64,000 bases of DNA from Zingiber officinale. Lineage: Eukaryota; Streptophyta; Magnoliopsida; Zingiberales; Zingiberaceae. A program made the position numbers and the translations under genes. The notes beneath the pieces are model-generated. The model did no database searches. It saw only the letters and a list, made by a program, of their open reading frames with translations, and was not told where the DNA came from. The stretch covers positions 96,521,671-96,585,670 of the forward strand of contig NC_056005.1 of NCBI RefSeq assembly GCF_018446385.1, given 5' to 3'. Shown one piece after another: positions 1-11,844 of the stretch (positions are counted from its first letter, which is position 1; every line of letters begins with the position of its first letter).

Positions 1-191
1 CAGGACATCCCACGTTGTTTAGATATTAGATGAGATGGATCCACATATGTGAGAGCATATGATAGACAAGTTTTTTTTTATATGATAGATCCATCTTAAA
101 GTATAGTGTGAGCCCCTTCATACAACACAGAACATAGAGGTCGACCTACGGGTAGAGATGAGCAAAGTAGCGTCGCATATCTTCTTTCAGA

Positions 192-947
192 GATGCATCC
201 ACTTCAGGATCTAGGGTCTCTCAACCGACTGCAACATCTCGAGGGAGAGGAAGACGTGGAAGGGGGTCGAAGGTTCGCAATACTGAAACGCCCCATGATT
301 ACTCTCCAGTTCCACCCATCCATGATACTTATATTGAGAAATTACCTGTGTCTCCGCAACGTTATATTTCTCACACTGTTGATGTTCAACCTGATGGTAA
401 TTGTGGATTCAGGGCAATAACTGCACTAATTAGGTATGGTGAAGAAGGTTGGTTTCAAGTATGATTTGAGCTTATAGAAGAGATTCAACAAAATAAGGAT
501 CTATATGATCAACTTTATCCAGATCCAATTTTGGTAACCAATCTATTATTCTCATTGAATTGGTTCGAGCCGTGGACACTAGAAATATATTGGATGGACG
601 CTATGCCTTTGGGAATTGTCATCACATCAAGGTACAATCTTGTACTTCATACATTTGGTGAGAATGTTGAGATTTGTTTTACTCACTTGCCATTAAGAAC
701 TCCTCCAGTTGCAAACCAAGAGCGTCGAGAAATAGCTATTGCTCATGTTGGCAATCACTTCGTATAAGTTTTCTTACATCCTCATTATCCTGTACCACCC
801 ATTCCAACTTGGTGGTGACAACATTCATCGTATGAAGCTAAAGGATGTGTCACTCGTTATAGGACACATGCTCATTTGTGGTACGAAGTAATAGGTGCAC
901 CACCACCAAACACGTTGGGAGCAGAATTTGGAGACAATATTGATTAA
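192..947 (+). pseudogene. Broken OTU-like cysteine protease domain (Mutator-transposase associated type)
   Basis: One frame can be followed from an Arg/Gly-rich linker near 235-270, through an OTU protease block, to a TAA at 945-947. The block contains PDGNCGFRAI near 396-425, which carries the catalytic Asp-x-x-Cys of OTU proteases, and GNHFV near 750-764, which carries the catalytic-type His. Three in-frame stops interrupt it: TGA 462-464, TAA 765-767 and TGA 816-818. The first two look like C-to-T changes of Arg or Gln codons. In plants this block commonly forms the C-terminus of MULE/FAR1-like transposase proteins, so this is probably the 3' end of a dead Mutator-like element whose transposase lies outside the window. 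The start is unknown. No function is expected. Confidence 0.72.
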
Positions 948-1816
948 GATTTATATTTTTATATATTTTCATATTTTTTTGTATTATTACATGTACTCTT
1001 CATTTGAAAAAATATGTTTGTTCCTAAGTTATGAATGTGTTCACTATTAATTGTTAGTATTTTTTTTGTTAGTTTTAAATATAAACTAAAAATAAACAAA
1101 AAGATTATAAACATATAAAAAAATTATTCAAAAATATAAAACTCATAAAAAATTGATAAAAAAATTGATTAAAAAAAATTAATAAAAAACAAAAATTAAA
1201 AGAAAATAAATTGAAAAAATACAAGTATTATGAAAAAAATAATAAATTAAATTAATTAAAAATAAAAACTAAATAAAATTTATATAAAATAAAAAAATAA
1301 AGTATTGATAAAAATAATAAATTAAATTAATTTAAAAATAAAATTAAATAAAATTAAAAATATACAAGTATAAGAATTATTTTTAAATAAAATTAATTTA
1401 AAAAAAATTAAAACTAAATGAAAATTAAATGAAATTTAAAAAGAAAAAAAAAATCTACATCATTTGATACAAAGAGAAGAGGTGGAGGGAGGTGTGCGTC
1501 AGACCGGGGAAGCAGGTCTCCACTTATCTTCACTCCCCGTCGAATAATGAGTTTTGGACCGGTCGCTAGCTCTGTCGCCGTGATCCATTTGACACCTCTA
1601 AATGAGATATATTTTAGTTAAAAAATAATTTAAAAAATTATAAAATATAATTAAAGTTAAAATTTATAATTAATTAATGTGCACGCTGACTATTGTGCCC
1701 AACGGCCAGCCATCAATTCATCTCTCGATCCCACCGACCAGGTCTCACTTTCGTTCTATTCATCTCAATTCTTTCATCGTCTTTCGCGTCCCCCAATTCT
1801 TCGTCAACTCGACGCC
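948..1816. other. AT-rich spacer and upstream region of the PIRL gene
   Basis: Positions 1040-1460 are almost pure A/T with A-runs and no open frame. Positions 1480-1600 are GC-richer and hold no recognisable gene. 1620-1680 is AT-rich again, and 1681-1816 is a CT-rich leader before the PIRL start. The PIRL frame stays open upstream to an ATG at 1679, but those residues do not resemble PIRL N-termini, so the stretch is read as 5' UTR and promoter. I could not assign a TATA box with confidence. Confidence 0.5.
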
Positions 1817-2551
1817 ATGGATCCCAACCCTAAATCCTTTCCCATCCTCTCCTACGTCATGTCTCGACTTCCCAAGGTGGCCTCCTTCAAGGCTGCCCAA
1901 ATCCCCCACGATCACGACGACATCGAGCAGCCGACTCCGCCTGACCACTCTCGGAGCCAGCGCGACGACGAGGTCGAACTGATGGATCGTCTTCCCCTCC
2001 TCCATCGCCCCGCCCTCCTCTCCTCCATGGCCGCCTCTATAGCCGACGTCGCCCAAACCCGCTCCGTGCTCCGCACCATCGGCGACCGTCCTGACCACGA
2101 GTCCGTAGACACCGCCCGTGTCCGCGTCGCTGAGATCGACGAAGACCTCGCCCGACAGATCGAGGAGATCGAAGCCGCACCGTCCTCCGAGGAGGGGGAT
2201 TTGCTCCTGTGGCGGGCGGAGCAGGAGGAGGAGTGCAGGGCCAGAGCAGAGCGGGAGAAGGTCGCCCTGCGCGCCGTGATTCAACTGGACGAGATGCACG
2301 AATCTTATGAGAGGCTTCTGAGGGAGGCGGAGGAGAGGTTGGTGAAAATATATGATGCCGAGGACGTTTCTGCGATGGTGCAGGAGGAGGGGAAGGAAGT
2401 GAATGATAAGGTGATTGCTGTTCTGCGACAAGGGTCGGAGAAGGACTTGGGCAGTGTGGACCTTTCAGGCCAACAACTCAAGTATCTACCTGAGGCATTC
2501 GGGAAGCTGCGAGGCTTAATCTCTCTCAACTTGTCCGACAATCTGCTAGAG
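1817..2551 (+). CDS. PIRL: PIRL leucine-rich-repeat protein, exon 1 (residues 1-245)
   Basis: Plant intracellular Ras-group-related LRR proteins are cytosolic scaffold-like proteins related to animal and fungal LRR proteins that bind Ras (SHOC2/Sur-8 type). The ATG at 1817 is chosen because MDPNPKSFPILSYVMSRLP matches the conserved N-terminus of the PIRL1/3/9 group as I remember it; an in-frame ATG at 1679 lies in leader-like sequence. Residues 1-200 are the acidic, partly helical N-terminal region with the PDHESVDTARVRVAEID block. The first LRR begins near residue 208 (LGSVDLSGQQLKYLP). The exon ends ctagag|gtttgc, a phase-0 donor at 2551/2552, and continues at 18391. The three exons give 516 residues, about the usual PIRL length. 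The frame is intact. The exact paralogue is not settled. Confidence 0.88.
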
Positions 2552-2772
2552 GTTTGCTTCCGTGTCTTCTCTCCCGTTAGCATAATTCTCAAATTCTGTG
2601 GAATATATGCATTCTGAGCATGGCAGTGACTTCATTCTTATTACTACGGTCTTAACTTGTTATGGGTGAGTGTTGATTTCCATGTCCATTAGGATTTAGA
2701 ATGCATGATCCTCCAATCCTTCTACCTGATACCGTCCCTAGTAGTTTAATTATAGGAAACATTATCATTTTT

Positions 2773-4577
2773 GTCAAACCTTATTAACAGGTAAATCTTT
2801 TGCATTTTCCTAAACCTTGAGTCAGGATAAATACAATGCCACTTCTCCTTCTTTAAAGTGATGTGCATATCCTGTATAGATTTATTTCACTTCCGCACAT
2901 GTTTAACATTGAATTATATGGGTACTTGAGAACCTCACTGGACCAGTGCTAAATTTCAGATTGATGGAAATATACAATGAAGAATGTCCAAATGTAACAC
3001 TTTTTCCTATTAACAAATTTCATCCTCCAGATACTAAAACTTAGATGAAGTAATTGGTTGATCATGTAAAATATTGATTATCAATATCCATAAGCAAGAT
3101 TTCTATCTTGTAATTATTATTGTTGATTTGATGCTTCTGTCAGTTACATATGAAACTGCATGATTAATAGGCAGAACTTTGATGTCAACGTCCTAATTTA
3201 TTGCTTTGGAGAATAAGGCCGATGTTAGAAAACTCCAAAATTTACTTGCTTATGTCAACGTACATACGAAGAAGCGTGCATCAGAGGCCATTTCAAAGAA
3301 CGAGGAGTGGTGCCATATGACATTCACCCATAAATAGGCATTTATGATGGCAATCAAATCATTCTGTTGCCAAAGCGTCTCTCCGTGCGTCCTCGGTACC
3401 CCCTTCTACACAATGCGTCTATGACAAGAAGTTTTTAAAAAAATGTTACAAAGCGTCCAAGGCGTAAAGGAAAATAGGAATTTTTTGGACGACTCTAGTA
3501 AAAGGGGCGAACAGACGAAAAATAGAACTTGGGTCCAGCCAGTCGGCTACACCTCCTTCGACTAGATTGAATGGGAGGTTAGTGATACGGGATGTAACGA
3601 GTGGACCAGAAGATGATGTGCCGGTCAAAGTCAAGGTGACGTGACGATCAAAGTAAAGGGAAAAGAGCATTCCTCACCTGGCTTGGTTGTGCGCCTAGCC
3701 CGACCGGATTACAAGCTGTTCGGGAGAGGGTGGACCGACCCTTAAGCCGACCGAACATAAAGGGTTTAGTGCATTACTCTTAAACTGAAAAGATAACATG
3801 CCTGATTGGGTTTAAAGAAGATCAATCTTATAAGTTTGGCCGAAATGTCCGACCCATCTCATAATCGACCCGCCATAGGTCTAGTCAATATAAGGGTTAA
3901 TCTCCTCGATTCTTATAAATCTCCCTACACACACCCAGTTGACCCTATTACAGTTCAACCCTACGGGTTTCCACGGGACTATACGCCTGCGTATCCATTT
4001 GATCATGGGGCCGGAGAGGTTCATATGACTCCATACCCATCTCTTATACACACCAGTGTAAGGTGACTCTCCTTATAAACCCAGCCAGACAAAATGTCGA
4101 CCGGGCCTACGGTACCTAGCTTTATATTATCTCCCAACATGGATTTCCAATACGTCCAATGCATTATATTATTGTCCAAACGGATTTCTAATAGTATTCA
4201 ATACATAACAAAGCATCTTAATACGAGGACAAACATAAAGACGGTTGACCTTATAGGTCGGTCGAGATATACTCAGCCGACAAGATGAGCAAAGAATTTT
4301 AACAACCACATGTCAGAGAATATTCTGTTAGAACCTTCTCGAAGGATTATTGTGTCTCTTATCAACTGATCACTTATGACTGCATATTCTTTCAACGGCC
4401 TTAACAACGACATAAGGTATAAACAACAAAAGAGGTATACATATGGGTAAATGGAAAATTTCTCGGATAATTATTACACGTTGCCTAGGTTGTACACTTT
4501 CCATTACCCAACAACCTCTAACATTCGAAGCCACCTCATGATTACGGAGGTTATAAGAGGTGATATATAAAGGGGGT
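2773..4577 (+). repeat. Long direct repeat, copy A (LTR-like, in PIRL intron 1)
   Basis: This 1.8-kb segment matches 19493-21309 almost base for base, with scattered substitutions and a few small indels (roughly nine bases in ten identical by eye). It shares the block beginning gtcaaacc and ends at a TATA-like tatataaaggggg at 4564-4576. After that, copy A runs on into sequence resembling the R/U5 part of a plant Ty3 LTR (ttggcaaggtac, then tgaacgtcggagggc near 4679). The plus-strand TATA near the end suggests the U3 part of an LTR in plus orientation. I cannot fix a TG start or a target duplication, so the element type stays open. Confidence 0.7.
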
Positions 4578-5097
4578 CCTCTCCGTTGGCAAGGTACATT
4601 CTCTGAATATCTGAAGCTTACTCTTGCGCGCACATTCTTTATTGTGCATCATTCATCCTTTAGGAATTGTACTGGTTTGAACGTCGGAGGGCTTTTGCCA
4701 GGGACTCCCTCTCCTGGTTTTTGAGCATTCATGTTTTGTTTGCTCATATGAACATGCGCAGGATCGAAAGGAAGCCTCTCTATGGAGTAAGAAGTCTTCT
4801 CCCGGCCAACAATCTAGCCATCGTGCCCAGCACGTCGTCTTTTTTTTTTTCAGATAGGATCACCAAGTGTCCAAACTCTTTGGTTTACTTGGACTTCCAT
4901 CATGCGAAGACCTCTTGAACTTCCATGCCTAACATTTGACCTCCCTGGCCTGCAAATACTTTCATATGCTTGTCAAGCTATGTGCATGTACATGTTTGAT
5001 ACACCATATCAGACCGCTACAATTATTTAACTTATGGTCCAAACATCAGAGTTCATGCAATACACATACTTGGGGTGTAATTGCATCAACACTACTG
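4578..5097 (+). mobile_element. LTR R/U5-like tail following repeat copy A
   Basis: The stretch after the TATA block carries ccgttggcaaggtac and, near 4670-4710, the tgaacgtcggagggc...gccagggactccctc signature common at the R/U5 region of plant Ty3 LTRs. A poly-T run sits at 4841-4850. No primer-binding site is recognised and no coding sequence is seen, so this is probably a truncated 5' LTR end. Confidence 0.45.
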
Positions 5098-5680
5098 AGG
5101 TTGGGGAGAGATGTTCGCAGGTCAGGTCCACAATCTTTAGGCGAACCATTGGGCTAATGGGGAGTTTGGTCCTGTGACCTTTATGCAAACCCTCAAGGTT
5201 GGGGAGAGATTACTGTAAGTCAACCTCATATCCTTTACGTGAACCATAAAGAGATGTTCGAAGGTCGATCTTAGAGTCTTTAGGTGAACCACTAAGAGTA
5301 AAAGGGAGAGGTCGATCTTGTGACTTTTATACAAACGATTGAGGTAGATGAATGACTATCGTAAGTTGACCTTAGGCCTTAGGCGAACCATTGAAGCTAC
5401 GGGGAACCTAATTACGCAACCTTTACACTTGACATTGAGGATGGGGACCATAAGTTAACCCTAGAGTCTTTAGGCGAACCTCTAAGTTTAAAGGGTGTTC
5501 TTATCTTGCAAGTTTTAGGCAAATCACTAAGGTTGGGGAACACTATTGTAAGTTGACCTTAGAGCTTTTAGGCTAATCATTGATGCATTGGGGGAGCTCG
5601 ATCCCATGAATTTTAGGCGAACCACTGGGGTTGGGAAGAGATTACAATAAGTTGACCCCAAAGTCTTTGGGTGAACACTA
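5098..5680. repeat. Degenerate tandem repeats, about 60-80 bp per unit
   Basis: At least seven diverged units carry the shared words ggttggggagag, taagttgacc and tttaggcgaaccact. Unit length drifts and substitutions are many, so the array is old. It lies at the 3' side of the minus-strand Ty3 pol remnant, where tandem arrays are common in large plant Ty3 elements. It encodes no recognisable protein. Confidence 0.7.
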
Positions 5681-5689
5681 AGGCAAATT

Positions 5690-8600
5690 GTTTCATCTTT
5701 AGCTTTGACCCATTTGGAGAAATAGTCAACATTTACTATAAAAAATTTCCTTTGGGTTGGACCTAAATGGAACAGTCCAACAATATTTCTTCCTCATTTG
5801 TCAAAAGGGCAAGCTTTTACTGCAACCTTCATCATCTAGTTGATACTACATATGGTTGTGTTTCTCACAACTTGGTAGGTCTCTGCTATTTGAATGACTT
5901 CCCCATCCATTGTGGGTCAGAAGTAGTCTACCAAAAAAGCTTTTTTTGGGTGAGTACCCTGCTGCCTAAGGTGGTCCCCACTACAATTAGACCGCCCTAA
6001 GCACTAAAGGAGAGGTTAGAAAAAAGATCTCATGTAAAGAACTCCATTGATGAGGGTGAATTTGAGTGCCCCCTCCTCTTAATACTCCATGCCTTGAGGT
6101 CTATATTATGGAGTTTGCCCAAATTAAAGATATGCCAAAATGTCTATTCTCCAATTAGGTCTTCTTGTGGAGATCGAGGGTCAATTTGCAGTGCAAGCTC
6201 AAGGTGTGCAATGACTTCTCAACCTATCCACATGCCAGTGAGTTAACCATCTTTGCAAGTTCATTGACTTTAATGTTCTCTTCCCAAGGTATCTGCTTAA
6301 GGATCTCACTGAAGTCCTCCTTAGCTCTTTCATAAACTTGCATACTTTTTGAACTTGTCGTTTCATGCTTCGTTTGAGCTGTTGACCTGCCAAGTGACCA
6401 ATTGGATGCTTGAATGCACCACTACTCGTGTAACCCCCATGGCCTTAGCTGCCCCAAGCCCAATAAGCAAAGCCTCATGTCTCATTGTCAGAAACCTAGA
6501 AGCTCAATTGGATGACCAACTTCAACTCATCCCCTTGGGGCAAGACTAACACCACCCCTACTCTACTTTCTTTCCCTGTGGAAATTCCATTAACGAATAC
6601 TCTCCAAAGCTCTTCTTTTTGACCAGCAAAGGCTTTAGGATAAGTAAGGACCTTAGCCATTGAACTAATTGTTAGGACGGTGATGAGGTGTGATAGGAAG
6701 TAGGGTCTAAGTTTTGAATTTTGGAGCCGTAAGAGTTAATGTCATTGGTAGCTTTTCTAAGTTAGTGTATCTTAGCTTGACTCCTGTGAGAAGGTGTCTA
6801 ACGTAATATATGGGCTTTTGCACTGAGCCCTCTTGTCAAAGAACTGAGATGACAACACCTTATAAAGTTGAGACGTATATCTAGAATTGCTCTCCTAAAA
6901 TATACTGAAATAGAGATGGGAGGTTGGTATTTCTTGAGGTCGGTGAAGGCCACTTTTTGTCTCAAGTTAAAGTGAGTTGTTTTGCTCAAGACTTTAAAGA
7001 AAGGAAGAGTTTGGTCAATTGACCTAGAGATAAATTTGAATAGAGCTATGATCTGCTAGACGCTACACGAGAGAGTCATAGTAGAACTTATATCCTAAAT
7101 GATTTGGACTTTTTCAAGATTGGCTTCAATCCCCTTTTTTGTAACAATATAGCTGAGGAACTTCTTGCTCTTGACCTCCAACACACATTTGATCGGGTTG
7201 AGTTTGTGGCCATACCTTCTTCTAGCCATTTCAAATGTCTCCTCGAGGCTAGACAAGGTTGGCTGCCTTGATTGTCCTCTCACCAATATGCCATCATGCA
7301 CTTTGACATTTCTACTGATATGAGGGTTGAAAATCTTATCCAAAGTCTCTAGTAGGTTGCCTTTGCATTCTTAAGCCCAAAGGGCATTGCAATATGGTAA
7401 AAAGTTCTCACCTTATCTTGGTCGGCCTTTTCTAAAGGGATTTGGTGATACCCTGATAGGCATCGATCATACAAATGAGTTCATGGTCAGCACTGAAATC
7501 CACGAGCTGATCTATCCTCGGGAGTGAGTAACAATCTTTGGGATAAAACATGTTGAGGTCATAGAAAACCATGGACATTCACCACTTGCCAAAGTTATGG
7601 GCATTAGCACTATATTGGAAGTTAGGTCATTCGGAAGTGAATCTCCCTTGTGTGCCAAGCTTTCAATAGCTTCCATCTCGGTTTGAATCACCTCATCCTT
7701 GCATGACCTAAGAGACCTAAGGGTAGATTCTTATTAAGTCCTGAGATGACTAGACAAATATATTCCCACTTCTGGTAAGGCATGCTATCAAATCTTCTTT
7801 AAGGTCAATGTTCAAATTGGCGGTGATTCTGGTGACCTCTAGTCATCCTAGGATGACTTGAACTAGCTCATGCTCATCCTTAGTGGTTACTGTCAGGGCT
7901 GCCTCTTATAGGATGTGTACCTCCTGACCTGCATTTCTTTTTGATCACACAAATTCGCCCATGGTATGGGCCCTTTTTACATTGTCTTTGATCATTTTTA
8001 CATTACACTTTCAGGTATTGGAAATTTGATCTTTGGTGTTAGGGTGAAGCCACTGCAATGAAAACGCTTAGAGTGGGGCGCCTTAAGATGACGTAAGGTG
8101 AAGGAGCGTCCATGATAGTGAAAGAAACCATCCTAGTTCTCCGCTTAGGGTTCTCCCCAAATGAAAGTAATAAACTAATCTCACCTAGGGATTGAATTGC
8201 ATGCCTCAAGAAACCAAGTAGGGCAGTCATAGGTCGGAACTCAGCTTGCTTGTTTATGTATTTCTCAACTTGTCCTAAGATCTTATTAAGGCCTTTTCAT
8301 TGCACGAATGGCTAGTAGGCATCCGTGATTTATCTCCTCCATGTTAGCTTAGGGACGGATTGGCAGGGGGCGCAAGGGGCAATGGGGGCGAGCAAATCAC
8401 CTTTTGCCACATTGTTAAGGCCTTTTCACTTGAGAGCGAAAGAACTCTCCTCCTAGAGGCCCTAGAGGAATGCGTTTGTTAGCATCTCAGAAATAGCGGA
8501 AGGTACCTCCAAAGCTGCCTCGGTGTCTTCCTGAAGTGACTCCTATCCATGTTGCTTTAGGTTGAATAAGCTAAGGGCCGTCTTCTGGTATTTCTTGTTA

Positions 8601-9069
8601 TTGGCAAAGTTGCGTAAGAATGCCAAGCCAAATCCTCATTCGGATTGGATTGTGTCAGGATTCAGCATGTTGAACCATTATTGAGTTGATCATATCCGAC
8701 TAGGGTTGTCAGGAAGACTAGAGAGTTCACTGTGTTCATGTATTGATGCAGTAGGGGGACATTCTTGAATCTGCACAAGTGGTCCTCATGATTAGTTGTG
8801 CCGATGTACTCACCTACTTGTAGTGGCTTGAAATTAGTTTGTAACTCTTCAACTAGAATTGTTCCTGAAAAGCAGTCCATGCCTTCTCGGAGCTTGTCAT
8901 ATGGATCTTTTTGGTCGTTTAGGTAGGTACGACACCCATGAATACATTTTGCTTTAACTCCTTGAGGTTGATATTGAGATCCAAGTTCTCTAGCTCGGAT
9001 TTCTATGGTTTGGGAGGATTCTGAGTAGTACTTCTCCTGAGGACTTCCTCTGCGGCAGTGGGTGATCAA
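5690..9069 (-). pseudogene. Decayed Ty3/gypsy gag-pol (gag, protease, RT, RNase H, integrase)
   Basis: Read on the minus strand, the order is that of Ty3/gypsy elements. A gag block (VGEYIGTTNHEDHLCRF, LVFLTTLVG) lies at 8662-9069. A block resembling the pre-RT protease region (DAPSPYVILRRPTLS) lies at 8039-8230. RT pieces lie at 7095-7560, with MPFGLKN-like sequence near 7370 and LEETFEMARRRYGHKLNP at 7095-7343. An RNase H block (EALLIGLGAAKAMGVTRVVV) lies near 6400-6480, and an integrase block (VDYFSKWVKAKDETI in interrupted frames) at 5690-5790. Stops and frameshifts occur every few dozen codons and the RT active-site segment is damaged. No LTR pair can be assigned. It lies antisense inside PIRL intron 1. 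Confidence 0.78.
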
Positions 9070-10506
9070 CTAAGCCAAACTAATGGGCCCCACCTTTGTC
9101 CCCAGATTATTTGGGTGTGAGTTGGTTGCATTGACTGACATCCCCGAATTGGCTCTTCTTGTGGTTCCAATTTCAACATCTTGACTTAATTTAATATGTT
9201 TCCGACATACAACACAAAAAAATGATGTTGCTGAAAGTTGCCAATAAGTGAATGTTAAAGTGGAAGGGATGATGTAGGGATCAGTCGCCATGGTGGCTAA
9301 GGACGTAAAGTGTAATCTGACTTGCACAACCTTGTTTGAGGGTGCCGAAAGTTTTTTCTAATGGGGTTCCCTCCATGCTTAAGTTGTAAAGGTCTAGTGG
9401 ACAATGGAAATTAGGAAGCCCACACTTGGTTAATTATAGGCAGGAGATTAAGAAATGCTCATGGAGATTGTGGTCAGAATCTCTGACCGTTTCAGCTATC
9501 AATCTCAGCTTAATGATCATTTAATGGTGGCAGCTTCCATTAATGTGAATTACTAGTTAGAAATGACGATCATGGAGGAATCTTGTAAGAGCATAGGCTA
9601 CGCTTGCTAGTGGTCAATAACTGCATGGGGACTGCTGATTCTAGAGAAGAGATGGACCACGAATGTGGCCTTGTAAGTTGAGTGAGCAAAGAGCTCAAGA
9701 ACTAAGGTGAACGGAGAGCTTGAGAGACCGTTTTGATTAGAGAGCTCTTCATTTCACTTGTCGACCTAGTTCGAGAGGTTGACTCGTAGAGTGCCAACGT
9801 GCCAACTTGGTCCATGAGGTCGACTCATAAAGGTGCCATTGTTTCAAGAGGTTGGCCCATAGATGTGTTAACATGCTGACCTGGCCCACGAGGTCGGCTT
9901 ATAGAGGTGCTAATGTGCCAACCTGGCTCAAGAGATCAATCCTCTAGCCTAAGGTCTTTGAGCACCAAGTGGTATGCTAACGTAGAGTAGGACCGTGTAG
10001 GTATGACTTACTGACCTGGAGTAAGATTTTTATCCCGGATTATCATATGACTAATAATTCTAATACCTCTAACACACTTTTTCAAGTTGGAACATTTATG
10101 TACAACTCATTGCATAGACAAGAAAATGTAGATTAGAGCATGATAACGAACGAAAGACAATCCTCTCACAGCTAAAGCAAAGCTTTGACTAAGCACGTAG
10201 GCATCAATTCCGTGATCACAGGCAACATTTCAATAGAGATTGGATAAAGAGAGATCCCATTAACTTATCTTAGAAAGCTTCTCCTTGAGGCATAAATAGC
10301 ATCATGCGACAAACTAAAGAAATAGGAGAAAGAATCACTCGATGAAAGTGTTGAATACAATTACAAGGATGATTTATTTGCATCTAATTTGGTCATATTT
10401 TGGTGTCACGCAACCTAATGGTGTTTTAATTAACATTAGAGTCTGCCCTTGCAGGAGCAGCTTGCATGATCTATGTGGTTAACTTGGATAAAACGGAAAG
10501 AAAATT
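9070..10506. other. Leader-like and unassigned DNA between the Ty3 remnant and the pararetrovirus
   Basis: 9070-10080 probably includes the untranslated leader of the Ty3 remnant. It holds a degenerate repeat of gaggtcgactcataaaggtgcc type at 9755-9960. 10080-10506 has no recognisable gene. The boundary with viral DNA is placed at 10507, where identity with the other viral protease copy begins. Confidence 0.45.
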
Positions 10507-10881
10507 ATTGACAATAGTGAGATTTTTATAAAAAGTAACAATGTTACCTTCTATTCGAACTCCCCCATTCATTGCTCGAATAAAGTTACAGCCAATAATC
10601 ATTTGGATCTTATCTCCCAATGCCATAGGAAAACTGTATGTGTATGGTATTCGGAAATTGTTGTCACCAATCATCATCCTTCCTTGCTTTAATTTTAATC
10701 TTGCTATTTGCTGAGAATTGATTCCAGAAAAATGTACCAAAAATGAATTTTCTTCAAGAGCATTTCTTGGTACGGAATGCTGATCAACACAGCAAGTTGT
10801 AGCGCCAATATCTAAGATTGCCTTTAGGGTGAACTTAGGAATTCCTGGAATATCAATTTCCACTTGCAGATTATACAGCAA
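10471..10881 (-). pseudogene. Viral aspartic protease, truncated second copy with altered active site
   Basis: This repeats the protease of 17653-18095, but the active-site triad DTG is DIG here (AILDIGATTC), which should abolish catalysis. The frame runs out into flanking DNA below 10507, so the last dozen residues are not viral. There is no RT downstream of this copy. Confidence 0.85.
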
Positions 10882-10949
10882 ATTTTTAACTAATCAAGGA
10901 TTTTTACCTCCTTGTACTGTCGAGATCTTTTCCGTTGCTTCAGTAAAAA
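10507..10949 (-). repeat. Viral terminal redundancy, copy 2 (protease segment)
   Basis: This is the second copy of the viral protease segment. Below 10507 it runs into unrelated flanking DNA, while the equivalent point in the other copy continues into the RT region. The pair therefore marks the two ends of a linear, greater-than-unit-length insertion. Confidence 0.88.
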
Positions 10950-11382
10950 GAACATGTGCAAGTTGTATATTATCCTCATCATCTTCCTCAATATGAGTGT
11001 TTGCAAGATTATTAAAGTCGTGCTGTAGATCATGTTCCAGAACCATCTCCTCATAAAGCTTTTTATAATAGGTTACTTCTTGCTGTAGCCTTTCCATCTC
11101 AGCTTCACACCATAAAATGTATTTTTGTTGTTCCTGTAACAATTTGTTAGGGAAGAAAGGCGTAGAGGAGGGAGGTAATATAGGTACCTTTTGTCCAAAA
11201 TAATATAGACTGCATAAATTGCATGAGGTGATTAAACAATTTGGGCAATGAATTCGTGCCCTCTTTTGTGTGTCTCGTTGGCATCCCATGCATTTTGTTG
11301 GTTGTGGGGGATAAGTGTCCCCATTGGCTATCCATTGGTGAGCACACTCATACTGCTGATCTGTTACTTTAATTTGTGGCCT
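10894..11382 (-). pseudogene. Viral second Cys-rich region and linker to the protease
   Basis: In the same frame after the TAG, residues with paired cysteines (CMGCQRDTQKRARIHCPNC and CNLCSLYYF) form the second Cys-rich region typical of badnaviruses. A Glu-rich helical linker leads to a TGA at 10894-10896. In the other protease copy the equivalent codon is CGA (Arg), so this stop is a CpG-type C-to-T change that arose after the two copies existed. Confidence 0.8.
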
Positions 11383-11844
11383 CTAACCTCCATCTATTTG
11401 CCCCAGCATAAAAATATTTTCAGAGAGTACCAAGGTTTGTATTGATCTTTGTAGATCATTTGTTTCTTCTCCTTCTAAAATACTATAAATGGCATCACTT
11501 AAGTTTTCTCCTTCTTGTATTGACAGTATTTCACAGTCATCAGGAATATCAAGTTCCTCAAACATGACAACTCTTTTGCTGCTTTTTTTATCATTTGGGC
11601 AATTCCTTGCAAAATGGCCTTCCTGTCCACAAAGATAACATTTGCATTTCTTATTTTTTAATAAATGCTTACGTTTTTCTACTCGCGCATGGGTATCGTG
11701 TGGTTTCCCTTTATAAGTCCTGCTCCTTCGGAGGCCATATTTCGTCATTCCTGATCCTCCTGATCCCTTATAATACCTGGGATGGGTATTTGACTGCAAA
11801 AGGAAAGATCTTTTAATGATCTTTTGAAAGCAGCATCCTTGCAT
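11383..11844 (-). pseudogene. Coat-protein tail with CCHC zinc knuckle
   Basis: This frame continues the coat protein after the frameshift. It has a basic region (RVEKRKHLLKNKK) and then the retroviral-type CX2CX4HX4C knuckle CYLCGQEGHFARNC, which binds nucleic acid in virions. An acidic stretch follows, up to a TAG at 11383-11385 that interrupts the polyprotein in frame. Badnavirus coat proteins carry the same basic-knuckle-acidic order. Confidence 0.85.

Noticed and set aside
1760..2431. Long open frame antisense to PIRL exon 1
   Set aside because: It is a shadow of the GC-rich exon; its translation is low-complexity Leu/Gly/Arg and the plus frame is a clear PIRL.
5098..5680. CRISPR-like array
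   Set aside because: Units are degenerate, spacing is irregular and there are no unique spacers; plant nuclear DNA makes it implausible.
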